Of a stretch of DNA of 64,000 nt, positions 52,630-61,263 are shown piece after piece (positions within the stretch are counted from its first letter, which is position 1; every line of letters begins with the position of its first letter). The stretch is taken from contig NZ_MIEK01000023.1 in the NCBI RefSeq assembly GCF_001742285.1, positions 62,001 through 126,000 of the forward strand, written 5' to 3'. The DNA is from Enterococcus rivorum. GTDB taxonomy: Bacteria; Bacillota; Bacilli; Lactobacillales; Enterococcaceae. The notes below the pieces were generated by a model. That model had not been told where the DNA came from, did not search any database, and saw only the letters and a program-made list of their open reading frames with translations. The position numbers and the translations under genes were made by a program.

Positions 52630-52648
52630 GCCGTCTGATATCCGTCAA
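52630..52648 (+). repeat. Paired CCGTC direct repeats, right of integrase 2
   Basis: GCCGTCTG at 52630 and TCCGTCAA at 52641, 11 bp apart, 40 bp before the right inverted repeat, almost the same distance as in segment 1 (43 bp). Confidence 0.6.
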
Positions 52649-52688
52649 GAGATATTTCTATACCTTGATTTGACAACTAAAATCCATC

Positions 52689-52717
52689 GATTTCTCGGTT
52701 CTACGAAAACCGAGAAA
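52689..52717 (-). repeat. Inverted repeat right, segment 2
   Basis: Reverse-complement partner of 51230-51258. It is a hairpin (TTTCTCGGTT against AACCGAGAAA) whose loop CTACGAA is the complement of the left loop. The conserved loop argues for a recombination site rather than a simple terminator. Confidence 0.8.
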
Positions 52718-52792
52718 AAATATGCTAATTAATTAGTATAAGTGAAGAAATATACAAACTTATAACTTTCTCAAAATATAGGAGTGAACAAT

Positions 52793-53491
52793 GTGTTTAA
52801 AGTAGGAATACTAGATAATTATAACAAATTTAACCCAGATACGAAACAATCTTTTTATCAGCAATGTGAGGTGCATCCCTTAAATAGTGCCAATGTAAAG
52901 GAACAGCTGCCTAATCTTGATGGATTAGTGATGTATTATAGCGATGAGACAGAAAAAACTGAAATATACGAACATCTTGTAACCGTAAAAAATATTTCTA
53001 CGATTCCTATTTGGGTCATTTCAGAAGAAATATCTAGTATAGAGCGACTTATTTTTCTGAAACTAGGTGCTTTTGCGATTAAGAAGGAAGGCGAGTTTAA
53101 TGAAATCCTTAGCTTGAGTTTAAGCAATACTTTAAAATTGATTCACTCTAAGAGTGAACCTAGAAATGAAGTGTATTCTTCGCAATTTACCTATAGAACT
53201 CAAAATGTAAAAATCAATGAACAAGATTTTAGCATTCATTTTAAAGAAGGCCAAATTGTTCATTTAACAAAATTGGAATATCAATTATTTGCCAAGCTAG
53301 CAAAAAATCCTAATCAAGTCGTTTTATATGATGAATTAATTGAATCACTTTGGATAGATTCAGATAAAATTGATCCTTTTTATCGACTAGCAAATCTTGT
53401 TTTCCATGTACGAGAGAAATTAAAAAAATCTAACGTAAACCCTAATATTATTAGAACTATTAGATTGAGAGGGTACATGTTAAACGAATAA
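52793..53491 (+). CDS. Orphan OmpR-type winged-helix regulator 2
   Basis: About 232 residues, clearly paralogous to the regulator at 35422: FKVGILDNYNKF at the start, IPIWVISEEISS in the receiver-like half, LTKLEYQLFAKLAKNPNQVV, YRLANLVFHVREKL and RTIRLRGYML in the winged helix. GTG start with GGAG 8 bp upstream, as in the paralogue. The N-terminal domain lacks an obvious phosphorylation aspartate pocket, and no kinase gene is present. First gene after segment 2 and upstream of cluster 3. Confidence 0.85.
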   Translation: MFKVGILDNYNKFNPDTKQSFYQQCEVHPLNSANVKEQLPNLDGLVMYYSDETEKTEIYEHLVTVKNISTIPIWVISEEISSIERLIFLKLGAFAIKKEGEFNEILSLSLSNTLKLIHSKSEPRNEVYSSQFTYRTQNVKINEQDFSIHFKEGQIVHLTKLEYQLFAKLAKNPNQVVLYDELIESLWIDSDKIDPFYRLANLVFHVREKLKKSNVNPNIIRTIRLRGYMLNE

Positions 53492-53514
53492 ATCAAGAAG
53501 GACTGGTATAACGA

Positions 53515-54168
53515 ATGAATAAAGAAGTTACGATAAAAAAAGCAAAACCAATCAAGCGCGGTTATTTCTATATTATTGAAGGGATTCTAACAATTGGTTG
53601 GATTGTTTACTTAATGAACTTCTATTCTTTTTACAAAGAAACCTATTTCTATGTAGACAAACGTTTATCACTATTGGTACAAATGCTGTCATTTCTAAAT
53701 GATAATTGGAAAACTATCTTCTTTTACTTTATCACTAGCTTTTTTTTAATGACAGCTACCCTATTTACTAGTGGACTGGTTTACCTAATGACCAAAAAGA
53801 AGCAGCAATCAATGAAACCTATACTTTTAATTATAGGAGTAAATCTTCTATGTTTCCTACCCTTATTATTGAATGTTTGTGGACTGATTTTTTTGATTCT
53901 ATTCATTCTAGCAGCAAGCTTAGTCTACATCATTTTTATTCTCTCATTATCCGGCTCTCAAAAAGAAGAGTTGGATTATGAAGAGGGAGATATCATTGAA
54001 GTCAAAGGACCTTTCGAAACAGAAGCAACTGCCCAAAAAGAAGCAGAGTCATTTTTAGCTCATTGGTCAGAGAAAGAAAGTATCATTTTAAAGACAGAGA
54101 TCTACATCGACGAGAAAGACGACAAGTACTATACTGAAATTTTCATTGAAGCAATCAACAAGGAATAG
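53515..54168 (+). CDS. Membrane protein of unknown function, 217 aa
   Basis: About four hydrophobic segments (residues about 20-42, 67-92, 101-120 and 121-145) followed by an acidic cytoplasmic C-terminal domain (EEGDIIEVKGPFETEATAQ). It lies 23 bp after the regulator and 54 bp before the DUF916 gene, so it is part of the cluster-3 transcript. I recognise no family. It could sense or transmit a signal to the regulator, but nothing in its sequence shows this. Confidence 0.65.
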   Translation: MNKEVTIKKAKPIKRGYFYIIEGILTIGWIVYLMNFYSFYKETYFYVDKRLSLLVQMLSFLNDNWKTIFFYFITSFFLMTATLFTSGLVYLMTKKKQQSMKPILLIIGVNLLCFLPLLLNVCGLIFLILFILAASLVYIIFILSLSGSQKEELDYEEGDIIEVKGPFETEATAQKEAESFLAHWSEKESIILKTEIYIDEKDDKYYTEIFIEAINKE

Positions 54169-54222
54169 TTTCACAAGATCGTTCTACCATCATTATTATA
54201 GTAAGGAGCATCAAAAACGTAG

Positions 54223-55299
54223 ATGAAAAAAACATATTGTATACATATAATGCTTTGCGCTCTCCTGGTTCTGGGGGTTTTTCCTAGCACTGCATTAGCG
54301 AAGGATGATGAAGGTGCAGAAAGCTTAGGGTATGTGGTTTCTACCGTTCGAAGTGGCAAACAAATCGACCCAGAAAAAACGTATTTTTATCTAAAAACTG
54401 TTCCAGGAGAAGAACAAGAATTAAAGGTCAAAGTGAAAAGTACACAAAAAGAACCGATTAAAATTAAGGTATACTCAGAGGATGCTTACACTGGAGTTGG
54501 AGGAACCATTGAATATACTGAGGATAAAAAATTGTTGGATGCTACATTAGAAAAACCTATTACGTCTCTGGTGAAAATAGAAACACCAAGTATTACAGTA
54601 GAAAACTTTGAAGAAAAAGAAGCCATCATCAAGCTGACACCGCCAATTGAAAACTATTCAGGTGTAAAGATGGGTGTTTTAGTTTTTGAACTAGATGATG
54701 GTGATAGTAAGGAGATGGTTTCTAGCAAATTTGCTTATAGAGTTGGTCTAATGATTTCAGAAACTGGGGATGATTATTTAGATTCTAAGACATTACACTT
54801 ACTAGAAGCAAAATCAACCATTGTCCGTGGGAAAAAAATGATTTTAGCCAATTTACAAAATCCAGAGCCAAAAGTTCTCGCTAACATGGAGATGGTAGCT
54901 GAGGTGAAAAGCAAAGGCAGCCAAACCGTTCTGAAGAAAAAAGCTGTACAAAATTATTCTATGGCTCCTAATAGTTCTTTTAATTTTGAAATTGACTGGG
55001 GAACAGCCGCAGTCAATCCAGGTGCTTATACTTTAACTTTAACTGCTGCCAATGAATATAATGACTGGAAATTTGAGAAGGATTTCACTATCAGTGGCAC
55101 TCAAGCCAGAAAAATGAATGAAGAGTCAGCTTTTAAAATTATCACTCCTACTTGGATTAAAGTTGGCGCCATTGTTGCTCTAATTCTAACAGGAATTATC
55201 GTGGTGTTGATTTTCTCAAGAAGAAAAAAAATGGAAGCCGAGTGGAAAAAAAGAAGAAAGAAAAGGAAGAAAAGGAAGAAAAAGAAAGAAGGGAATTAA
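54223..55299 (+). CDS. WxL-interacting protein (DUF916/DUF3324), cluster 3
   Basis: 358 residues: signal peptide (ending ALAKD), DUF916 with FYLKTVPGEEQELKVKVKS, DUF3324-like domain, membrane helix (about 308-330) and an extremely basic tail of more than 25 residues, mostly lysine and arginine. The nearest AAGGAG is 15 bp before the ATG, unusually far. The LPXTG gene starts one base after the stop. Binds WxL proteins at the wall by analogy with the family. Confidence 0.88.
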   Translation: MKKTYCIHIMLCALLVLGVFPSTALAKDDEGAESLGYVVSTVRSGKQIDPEKTYFYLKTVPGEEQELKVKVKSTQKEPIKIKVYSEDAYTGVGGTIEYTEDKKLLDATLEKPITSLVKIETPSITVENFEEKEAIIKLTPPIENYSGVKMGVLVFELDDGDSKEMVSSKFAYRVGLMISETGDDYLDSKTLHLLEAKSTIVRGKKMILANLQNPEPKVLANMEMVAEVKSKGSQTVLKKKAVQNYSMAPNSSFNFEIDWGTAAVNPGAYTLTLTAANEYNDWKFEKDFTISGTQARKMNEESAFKIITPTWIKVGAIVALILTGIIVVLIFSRRKKMEAEWKKRRKKRKKRKKKKEGN

Positions 55300-55300
55300 A

Positions 55301-55651
55301 ATGAAAAAATACATTACCCTACTATTTTTTCTGGTAATTATTTTTGCAGTGGGCGGTTCAGTAAGTGTCGAAGCAACAGAATCGTTAACAACACTTAATG
55401 ATCCCACCTCTGTCGGTATTACGCTAGTTAAAGATGACACTGTGACACCACCAGCACCCAAGCCTCCTGTTAAAGACGATGTACCGTTGTTAGGAACGAC
55501 TGCTGAAATAGCCAAACCAGGAAGACGCTTACCTTCTACAGGAGAATTAATTACCTCACTAATTTGGATTATTTTAGGCTTGTCGATGTTAATTGTAGTT
55601 GTTGGTGTCTTTAGTTTAAGAAACATTATGCAAAATTTAGCTTGGGAGTGA
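55301..55651 (+). CDS. Small LPXTG-anchored protein, cluster 3
   Basis: 116 residues: signal peptide (ending VSVEATE), a proline-rich linker (TPPAPKPPVKDD), LPSTG near residue 76, a membrane helix and a short tail that lacks the usual dense positive charge (RNIMQNLAWE), which may weaken sorting. It is the counterpart of the LPXTG proteins in clusters 1 and 2. Confidence 0.85.
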   Translation: MKKYITLLFFLVIIFAVGGSVSVEATESLTTLNDPTSVGITLVKDDTVTPPAPKPPVKDDVPLLGTTAEIAKPGRRLPSTGELITSLIWIILGLSMLIVVVGVFSLRNIMQNLAWE

Positions 55652-55656
55652 AATAA

Positions 55657-55881
55657 TTGATTGATTACTTATGGATGTTTATCCTGGGAGGAATTTCTAT
55701 TTTGGCGTTATTCTTTTTTCTTGTAACACTATCAAGAGATACCTTCCTCATAAAAAAGTTAAGAAAAAAGAAACAAGTAGTAGCTTTGAATTTTAGCTTA
55801 CTGTTTATCTCATTAGGCTGTTTAGGCACAATTGTCTATCTATTTAGTCTTTTGAAAACCCAAATCGAACTACTACAATAA
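55657..55881 (+). CDS. Small two-helix membrane protein of WxL locus
   Basis: 74 residues starting at TTG with a GGGAG ribosome site. Two membrane helices (about 5-25 and 45-65) flank a basic loop IKKLRKKKQVV. It corresponds to the N-terminal part of the 224-residue protein of cluster 2 without the extracellular domain, so it is a short family form or a truncation. Confidence 0.65.
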   Translation: MIDYLWMFILGGISILALFFFLVTLSRDTFLIKKLRKKKQVVALNFSLLFISLGCLGTIVYLFSLLKTQIELLQ

Positions 55882-55957
55882 ACTTCGCTGTGAACAACTT
55901 ATAACAATAACTGTCCTCCTTGATGTCTATCCGGTACAAAAAAAGGATGGTATAAAA

Positions 55958-56725
55958 ATGAAAAAAACACTTATGATAACTCTATTATCAGCAACAGCCC
56001 TTACACTATTTGCGACATCAGCAGATGCAGTTGAAAAAATTGACAAAACAGATGTAGGCGTAAGCTTCAAATCAAATGATGTAAATGAAATTGGTGACAA
56101 CAAACCCTTTAAAGATAACTTAGCGGTTGTTTGGAAACCAACATCTTTTGAATTTGGTCAACAAAAAGCAGCAGCTTATTCTCAAGTGTTTAGTAATACA
56201 GTTGGTGATTCAGCAAATAATCCTCAATTTGTCATTGTAAATGACGACAGACCAGATGCTAAACGAACAGGTAAATGGGATTTGAAAGCTAGTTTAACTA
56301 ACATGAAAACTACAAAAGAAGGATCATCTGTTACACTTCCTTCTAAGCTAACTATGACGTTAGGTGGTTTGCAGTCATACGCTATTGGTAACCTTCTTGG
56401 ACCTGATCAAGACTATATTGCTCCATACCCTACAGAAGTTGATAAGCCTGATGGCACGAAAAAAAATATTACTGATTTTGCTCCTACTGGAGATTTAGCT
56501 GACTTTAAATTAGGTGATGGTGCTGCAGGTACTGATCAACCAGTTGAATTAGAAGCTGGTGGTAGTGCTGTTAATATCTTAGGAAGAGACAAAAATCAGA
56601 CAAAAGGTGGATTTGCCACTAAAATTAAAGATGTTAAATTAGTTGTTGCTAATGCAAATGATGCAGGTGCTGCAGGTCATGAATTTGCTGGCCAAGTTAT
56701 TTGGTCATTGAACGATACTCCTTAA
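55958..56725 (+). CDS. WxL-domain surface protein, 255 aa
   Basis: Signal peptide (ending SADAVEK) followed by a WxL domain over most of the length: VVWKPTSFEFG at the entry, GKWDLKAS as the first motif and VIWSLNDTP at the C-terminus. It is of the plain small WxL type found with DUF916 proteins. Good GGATGG/AAAGGA-like ribosome region. It is the only clear WxL protein in cluster 3. Confidence 0.9.
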   Translation: MKKTLMITLLSATALTLFATSADAVEKIDKTDVGVSFKSNDVNEIGDNKPFKDNLAVVWKPTSFEFGQQKAAAYSQVFSNTVGDSANNPQFVIVNDDRPDAKRTGKWDLKASLTNMKTTKEGSSVTLPSKLTMTLGGLQSYAIGNLLGPDQDYIAPYPTEVDKPDGTKKNITDFAPTGDLADFKLGDGAAGTDQPVELEAGGSAVNILGRDKNQTKGGFATKIKDVKLVVANANDAGAAGHEFAGQVIWSLNDTP

Positions 56726-56971
56726 TCAACAATACTTAAAGAAATAAAATTAGTACTTATTAAAAATGGATAGATATCAAGTGTGGGAGAGTTATTGTTG
56801 TAAGTTGTTCACAAGAAGAAAGAAGTTTGATAATATGCCTGTACTTTTTAAAGTATGGGCTTCTGACGTAGAGTTAAGCAGATAAGCAAGACTATATATA
56901 GTTCAGAGTAATAAGTTTACTTAGTTTTACCAAGAAAAAGTGCAGTACATATACAAAAAAGGAGAACTGAT

Positions 56972-57484
56972 ATGAAAAAAAGAGTCTGTTTACCTATTGT
57001 GTTTTTGGTGGTTCTTTCCTTATCTTCCCTGGGGGTAACAGCTTCAGCTGAGCAGAAGGAGAAAGAAGCTAGTATCATCTATTATAACGCTAAGGAAGTT
57101 ACAAATGCAGATTACATTCTGACGATTCCTTCTAAATTGGCATTTACGCAGAAAAATAAACGGTTGGATGCTTCAGTAACGATGTATGATGTCAATGGTG
57201 ATTTTTATACGGGGGATAAATCAGTTAAGGTTAGCGTTGAGTCAAAAAATAATTACAATTTAAGAAGTACCGACGATTTTATGGACATTAAATATAGCAT
57301 GGTAAAATTTAATGATGCTGGTGTCGGAACGACTATTTCATCAGGTATTGGGAATGAGATTGGCGTATTCAATAAAGCTAAGACTAGGGTGAGAGTTGAT
57401 GCTACGTTATGGCAGACGGCGGTTGCTAAAGATAAGATTGTTGAATTTGAGGATACATTAACCTACACCTTTACTGATAAATAA
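56972..57484 (+). CDS. Secreted beta-rich protein, 170 aa
   Basis: Signal peptide (ending TASAEQ), then about 145 residues of predominantly beta character (ADYILTIPSKLAF, DASVTMYDVNGDF, KVSVESKNNYNL, EDTLTYTFTDK). It has no LPXTG, WxL or membrane anchor. The strand pattern resembles small surface-subunit domains seen near WxL loci, but I cannot assign a family. Strong AAGGAG ribosome site. It may be exported and held by the large protein encoded next. Confidence 0.6.
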   Translation: MKKRVCLPIVFLVVLSLSSLGVTASAEQKEKEASIIYYNAKEVTNADYILTIPSKLAFTQKNKRLDASVTMYDVNGDFYTGDKSVKVSVESKNNYNLRSTDDFMDIKYSMVKFNDAGVGTTISSGIGNEIGVFNKAKTRVRVDATLWQTAVAKDKIVEFEDTLTYTFTDK

Positions 57485-57587
57485 AAGAAATGTTGTTTGT
57501 TGTGCAAGAATTATATAGAGTTTGGTTCTGGTTTCGAGTAAATTTCTTTGCTCACTCTATCTAGGTCTAAAAAAGGAGATACATGAA

Positions 57588-60242
57588 ATGAATACAAAAA
57601 AAATTATGAGCGTACTTAATCCAAAGAGTCTCCTTCTTTTTGTTTTTCTTTTAGGAACTCTGATGTTTAGTTTATTATCATTGAGTATGGCAGTGGTGCA
57701 GGCGAGCGCTGACAGTCCAACGTTGGCTTTAAAAGTAGAAAATAAAAATGAAAAATTTAATGTTGTTGTTACTGACTCACTGGAAGGGTTAGTTCCCAAA
57801 GAGTTGCCCAACCAGTTAGAAATAGCACTTGAAATCAAAGGGCTTGAAGCATACAATCAAGCTGAATTTTTGGAGAATCTAAAAATCATGAAAGGGAACG
57901 AAGAACTTTCCTTTAAAAAGAAGGGAATCTCGAAAAAATTCAATGAAGAGAATCCCCAGCAACTGTTGATTCAGCTTTCAAAAGAAGTCGTAACAAAATT
58001 AATCAAGGAAGGTACTACTTCACTGACGTTTAAGACCCAATTCACTTTAAATAAGGACGATAAAGCCTTATTGGAGAGTCTTAATGGGGACAAAATTACC
58101 TTCAACTTTCTAGCTAGTAGTAATCTTGATGAGGAAAATGTTGAAAAAACCTGTGATTTAGCGATTGCACTTCCAACGGGAAAAGCGATACCTCAAACGG
58201 TGATGGAAGGTAGCTCTAGTGATAGCTTAGTGGCAGCAGACTTAGTTAAAGAGTTAAAACCAGCCTTTGATTTTGACCAAGTGGAAGTTGTTGGAATTGA
58301 AGAACAGCAGAGCTTTGATAAGGCTGGTGAAGCAACTGTACCGGTGACAATCAAAAGTCGGGAAACAAATCTAACCAACAAAATTGAAGTGCCCATAACA
58401 GTTCGTCAAAATGCACCAGTTCCCTTTAAACCTAACCCAAAAGCGGTAGTTGACCGACCTTTTCTCAAAGATCCTTTGACCACTTTTGTGGATAAATTTG
58501 GGAAAAAGGTGGAGGGGAAAGAAGTAGATGAGAATTTATTGAAAAATATCGTAGTTTTAGCCTATCTTGGTTCTGATTGGAAAAAAGATGTGATTCTTTC
58601 AATAGCTGCAGAAAATGGCGGGCAAGAAAAAAAATGGAATGGGACTATGAAAAAATTATACGAGAATGACTATTTGATTGTAGATAAAGTAGCGTATAAG
58701 AATGGTCAGTATCTGAAAGCTAAAATACAAGTAGTTCTTACTGATAGAGGTAAAGGTTCCGTTATCCTGGCATCAGAACAAAAATCTTCGCTAATATTTA
58801 GGACAGGAACAGGAACTTCTTATCATTATCCCTTTAAACTAGAAATAGAGATTTTGGACAAAGATAGACAGCCTTTCCCGGCAACAAATGTCTTGCTCGC
58901 TTCGGGTCTTAATGGTCCACGAGATTATAATGAAATTACGCACCAACTTGAAAATCTTCAAAATGTTCTTGTGCCTGCCGGCAATCCTCTTTATACAAAT
59001 ACAAGTTTGAGAACCAGAACAGATAAGACTTACAATCTGAAATACTATGATACTCTAGAGGATTTGGCTTTTAATCTCCTATACAGCAAGACGCAAACGC
59101 TCAGTATGGGAGTGGCTGAAATGCTTTTACAGCAAAGAGAGTTCCGAATGCTTTACAATAAAAGTCAGATTTATATACCAATCCCTTATGACCCCCCTGC
59201 GATTGAAGGGCATGAAGATAAAACAACAGGGAAAATCAAAGGGTCAGTTATGCAGTTTCTACCCATTCAACCACTCCCAGAGCATTATTCGGATCTTGAG
59301 TATACGATTACTAGTGATTATTTTGCTAATACCTTAACAGCAGGAAATACAGTCGTGAAGGTTACTTCTACTACAGATAATAAAGATTATACTAGTAAAG
59401 TTAGTACCAGCTTTGTTGAATCACCGGGAAGTCCTGGACGTATTAAAGTCAAATTGACGAAAGAAACTCTTCAAGAAATTGCAAAAGGTAGTGGGAATAC
59501 CGTGTTAGATATTGCGGTAGATGCTCAGTTGACCTCGGATAAGAAATTAATGGATGTCTACAACGCTACTACTCAGGAATTTAAGATTCCGATAGCAGTC
59601 GAAAATCAAAAACAAGAAAAAGATGAGGATGTTGCTACTGTCCATATGTTGGCGCCAAAAGGTCTGGGTGTCTCTGACTTGAAGGTTGAACGAGGTCGGA
59701 GTACGGATGATTATGATGCCAGTACGTTTGTTAAAGAGTTAGAGAGTATCCTACCTTTTGATAACGTTACAGCAGAGCGATTTAGTACCAAGACGGAGTT
59801 TACAAAATTGGGTGGTCCACAATACGTTATTGTAGTCATCAAGAGTCAAGAAACAGGGAAGGAAGGCATGGTTGTAGTGCCTGTCACAGTCGTGGAAGCT
59901 CCCTTAGCCTATGTTTCTGTTACTGATACGATTAAATTGAATGAGGTTGAGCCAGAGAAAGAAGTTGTTAAAGGGTCTGGAGAAGTTACGTACGGAGGTT
60001 TTAGCGATGTTAACATTTCAGTCAAGACAGCCCCTACTATCAAGTTAACCAATGATCTTGGGGATGACATTGTCGATTTGAATGTTTACAAATCTAACAA
60101 ACCCTTAAAGGACGGAGAGCTTTTAACAACGTTAAATCAATCCAATAAAAGTTTTAGTTTTGATTTAATTACTCATAAAAGTAAATTCAAAAAAGTCTCA
60201 GCATACAAAGGGAAAATGAAAGTAATCTTTGAGATTCCCTAG
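57588..60242 (+). CDS. Large secreted surface protein with duplicated module
   Basis: About 884 residues; ATG at 57588 with AAGGAG 10 bp upstream. Long signal peptide (ending VQASAD) and an extracellular protein made of adhesin-like beta domains. Two related modules of about 80 residues occur near residues 200-280 and 680-765 (VKELKPAFDFDQVEV against VKELESILPFDNVTA, each followed by a VPVT strand). No LPXTG, WxL or C-terminal membrane helix was found, so the mode of attachment is unclear. A complex with the 170- and 175-residue neighbours is plausible. Confidence 0.7.
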   Translation: MNTKKIMSVLNPKSLLLFVFLLGTLMFSLLSLSMAVVQASADSPTLALKVENKNEKFNVVVTDSLEGLVPKELPNQLEIALEIKGLEAYNQAEFLENLKIMKGNEELSFKKKGISKKFNEENPQQLLIQLSKEVVTKLIKEGTTSLTFKTQFTLNKDDKALLESLNGDKITFNFLASSNLDEENVEKTCDLAIALPTGKAIPQTVMEGSSSDSLVAADLVKELKPAFDFDQVEVVGIEEQQSFDKAGEATVPVTIKSRETNLTNKIEVPITVRQNAPVPFKPNPKAVVDRPFLKDPLTTFVDKFGKKVEGKEVDENLLKNIVVLAYLGSDWKKDVILSIAAENGGQEKKWNGTMKKLYENDYLIVDKVAYKNGQYLKAKIQVVLTDRGKGSVILASEQKSSLIFRTGTGTSYHYPFKLEIEILDKDRQPFPATNVLLASGLNGPRDYNEITHQLENLQNVLVPAGNPLYTNTSLRTRTDKTYNLKYYDTLEDLAFNLLYSKTQTLSMGVAEMLLQQREFRMLYNKSQIYIPIPYDPPAIEGHEDKTTGKIKGSVMQFLPIQPLPEHYSDLEYTITSDYFANTLTAGNTVVKVTSTTDNKDYTSKVSTSFVESPGSPGRIKVKLTKETLQEIAKGSGNTVLDIAVDAQLTSDKKLMDVYNATTQEFKIPIAVENQKQEKDEDVATVHMLAPKGLGVSDLKVERGRSTDDYDASTFVKELESILPFDNVTAERFSTKTEFTKLGGPQYVIVVIKSQETGKEGMVVVPVTVVEAPLAYVSVTDTIKLNEVEPEKEVVKGSGEVTYGGFSDVNISVKTAPTIKLTNDLGDDIVDLNVYKSNKPLKDGELLTTLNQSNKSFSFDLITHKSKFKKVSAYKGKMKVIFEIP

Positions 60243-60286
60243 TGAAAATAGTAGCCACTATTCTTCCCTTATATAAAGTATTATTA

Positions 60287-60326
60287 CTAGTCCTGTCGGT
60301 ATCATTACTCTTATCGATGGGACTAG
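60287..60326 (+). terminator. Hairpin after the large surface protein gene
   Basis: CTAGTCC then TCG pair with CGA then GGACTAG with small internal differences. The T tail is weak, so it may only attenuate transcription into the next gene. Confidence 0.45.
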
Positions 60327-60492
60327 AGCCCTTTTGGGGAAGACATTACTTTGTAAAATACATATAGTTAAGCAGGAAATTTTATCAGACTAATAGTTAG
60401 TAATAGTCGTCTGATAAGAAACCAATTTGGATGATTTGAAGCAGAAGTGCAGTCTTTGTTCTGTAAAAACGCTAAAATAGGAAGGGATCGTT

Positions 60493-61020
60493 ATGAAGAA
60501 AATAAAAAAAAATCAGCGTTCGGTTCTATTAATCGCAATAGTAATGACTCTCGTTATTGCTATTGTTGGAGGAGCTTTCTTTCTCAAGGGCATGAAAACA
60601 AGTGCAATTGACTATGATGAGCAGGCAACAAGCTATGAAACGCGGGTGAAAAAGCCAGAGAGTATTGCTGATGGTAGTATTAGTTTTCCAGGATTTAAAT
60701 CGATTACCATCGAAGAAGGGGGGGATAAACTCTATATTGCCCTACTAAACCCTTCATTTAACAAAGCAGATATTCAATTTATTATGACTCTTGAAGGTAG
60801 AGAAAAGCCATTGTTAGAGTCTGGGTTAGTACAACCAGGGAAAGCAATCACAGAAGTGTCATTGCCAAAGGATTTAGCTGTCGGCGAGCATAAAATAAAT
60901 TTAGAGATGTTAGGATACACCCAAGATAAAGAGCATTCTCGTTTATCTGGTTCAAAAACCTCCTTTACATTACATGTTAAGGAAAAAGGCAGGGAATTTG
61001 AGGAATCAAAGCCTGAGTAG
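60493..61020 (+). CDS. Membrane-anchored extracellular protein, 175 aa
   Basis: Signal anchor (about 12-31, without a clear cleavage site), then an extracellular beta-sandwich-like region containing SISFPGFKSITIEEGGDKLYIALLNP and LPKDLAVGEHKINLEML. It has an acidic C-terminus. The pattern of a single N-terminal anchor and a binding domain would suit tethering the secreted neighbours. Family not recognised. GGAAGGGAT ribosome region; last plus-strand gene of the block. Confidence 0.6.
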   Translation: MKKIKKNQRSVLLIAIVMTLVIAIVGGAFFLKGMKTSAIDYDEQATSYETRVKKPESIADGSISFPGFKSITIEEGGDKLYIALLNPSFNKADIQFIMTLEGREKPLLESGLVQPGKAITEVSLPKDLAVGEHKINLEMLGYTQDKEHSRLSGSKTSFTLHVKEKGREFEESKPE

Positions 61021-61215
61021 ATTCAGGCGTTCATAGATAAGAGGTTATCGATAGATTCACAATTTCGTTTAAGCCAAGCTGAAAATCGCTAGAGATGGCA
61101 AGTTTTAAAAGTAGTATTTAGCTTATCATGGCATGATATGTACTTATGTAAACTATAAGCGATATTTTCTTTCTAAATTTCTCAAATATGTCTAACCAAA
61201 AAAATCAATATGAGA

Positions 61216-61261
61216 AAATAAATCCCTATCGAGAAGCTATCTTCTCAGTAGGGATTTATTT
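61216..61261. terminator. Bidirectional terminator before the convergent Mga gene
   Basis: A perfect 13-bp stem, AAATAAATCCCTA with TAGGGATTTATTT, directly after the stop codon of the minus-strand gene and serving both directions. Confidence 0.9.
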
Positions 61262-61263
61262 AG

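Larger units (their letters stand above)
51230..52717. mobile_element. Candidate invertible segment 2 (integrase 2)
   Basis: 1.49 kb bounded by 29-bp inverted repeats (51230-51258 and 52689-52717, 28 of 29 identical). Integrase 2 lies inside with paired CCGTCAA repeats on both sides, as in segment 1. A leftward promoter lies just inside the left end, facing a terminator and no gene. The right end is 75 bp before the start of the second OmpR-type regulator. Taken together this is the layout of a phase-variable promoter switch, here in the presumed off state. Inversion itself is inferred. Confidence 0.7.

Noticed and set aside
52670-52698. Rightward promoter for regulator 2 at the TTGACA at 52670
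   Set aside because: No -10-like hexamer occurs at 15-19 bp spacing; the sequence there is the start of the inverted repeat.
33662-52717. Prophage or conjugative element between the integrases
   Set aside because: No phage structural, replication or transfer genes. Both integrases are enclosed in their own short inverted-repeat segments.
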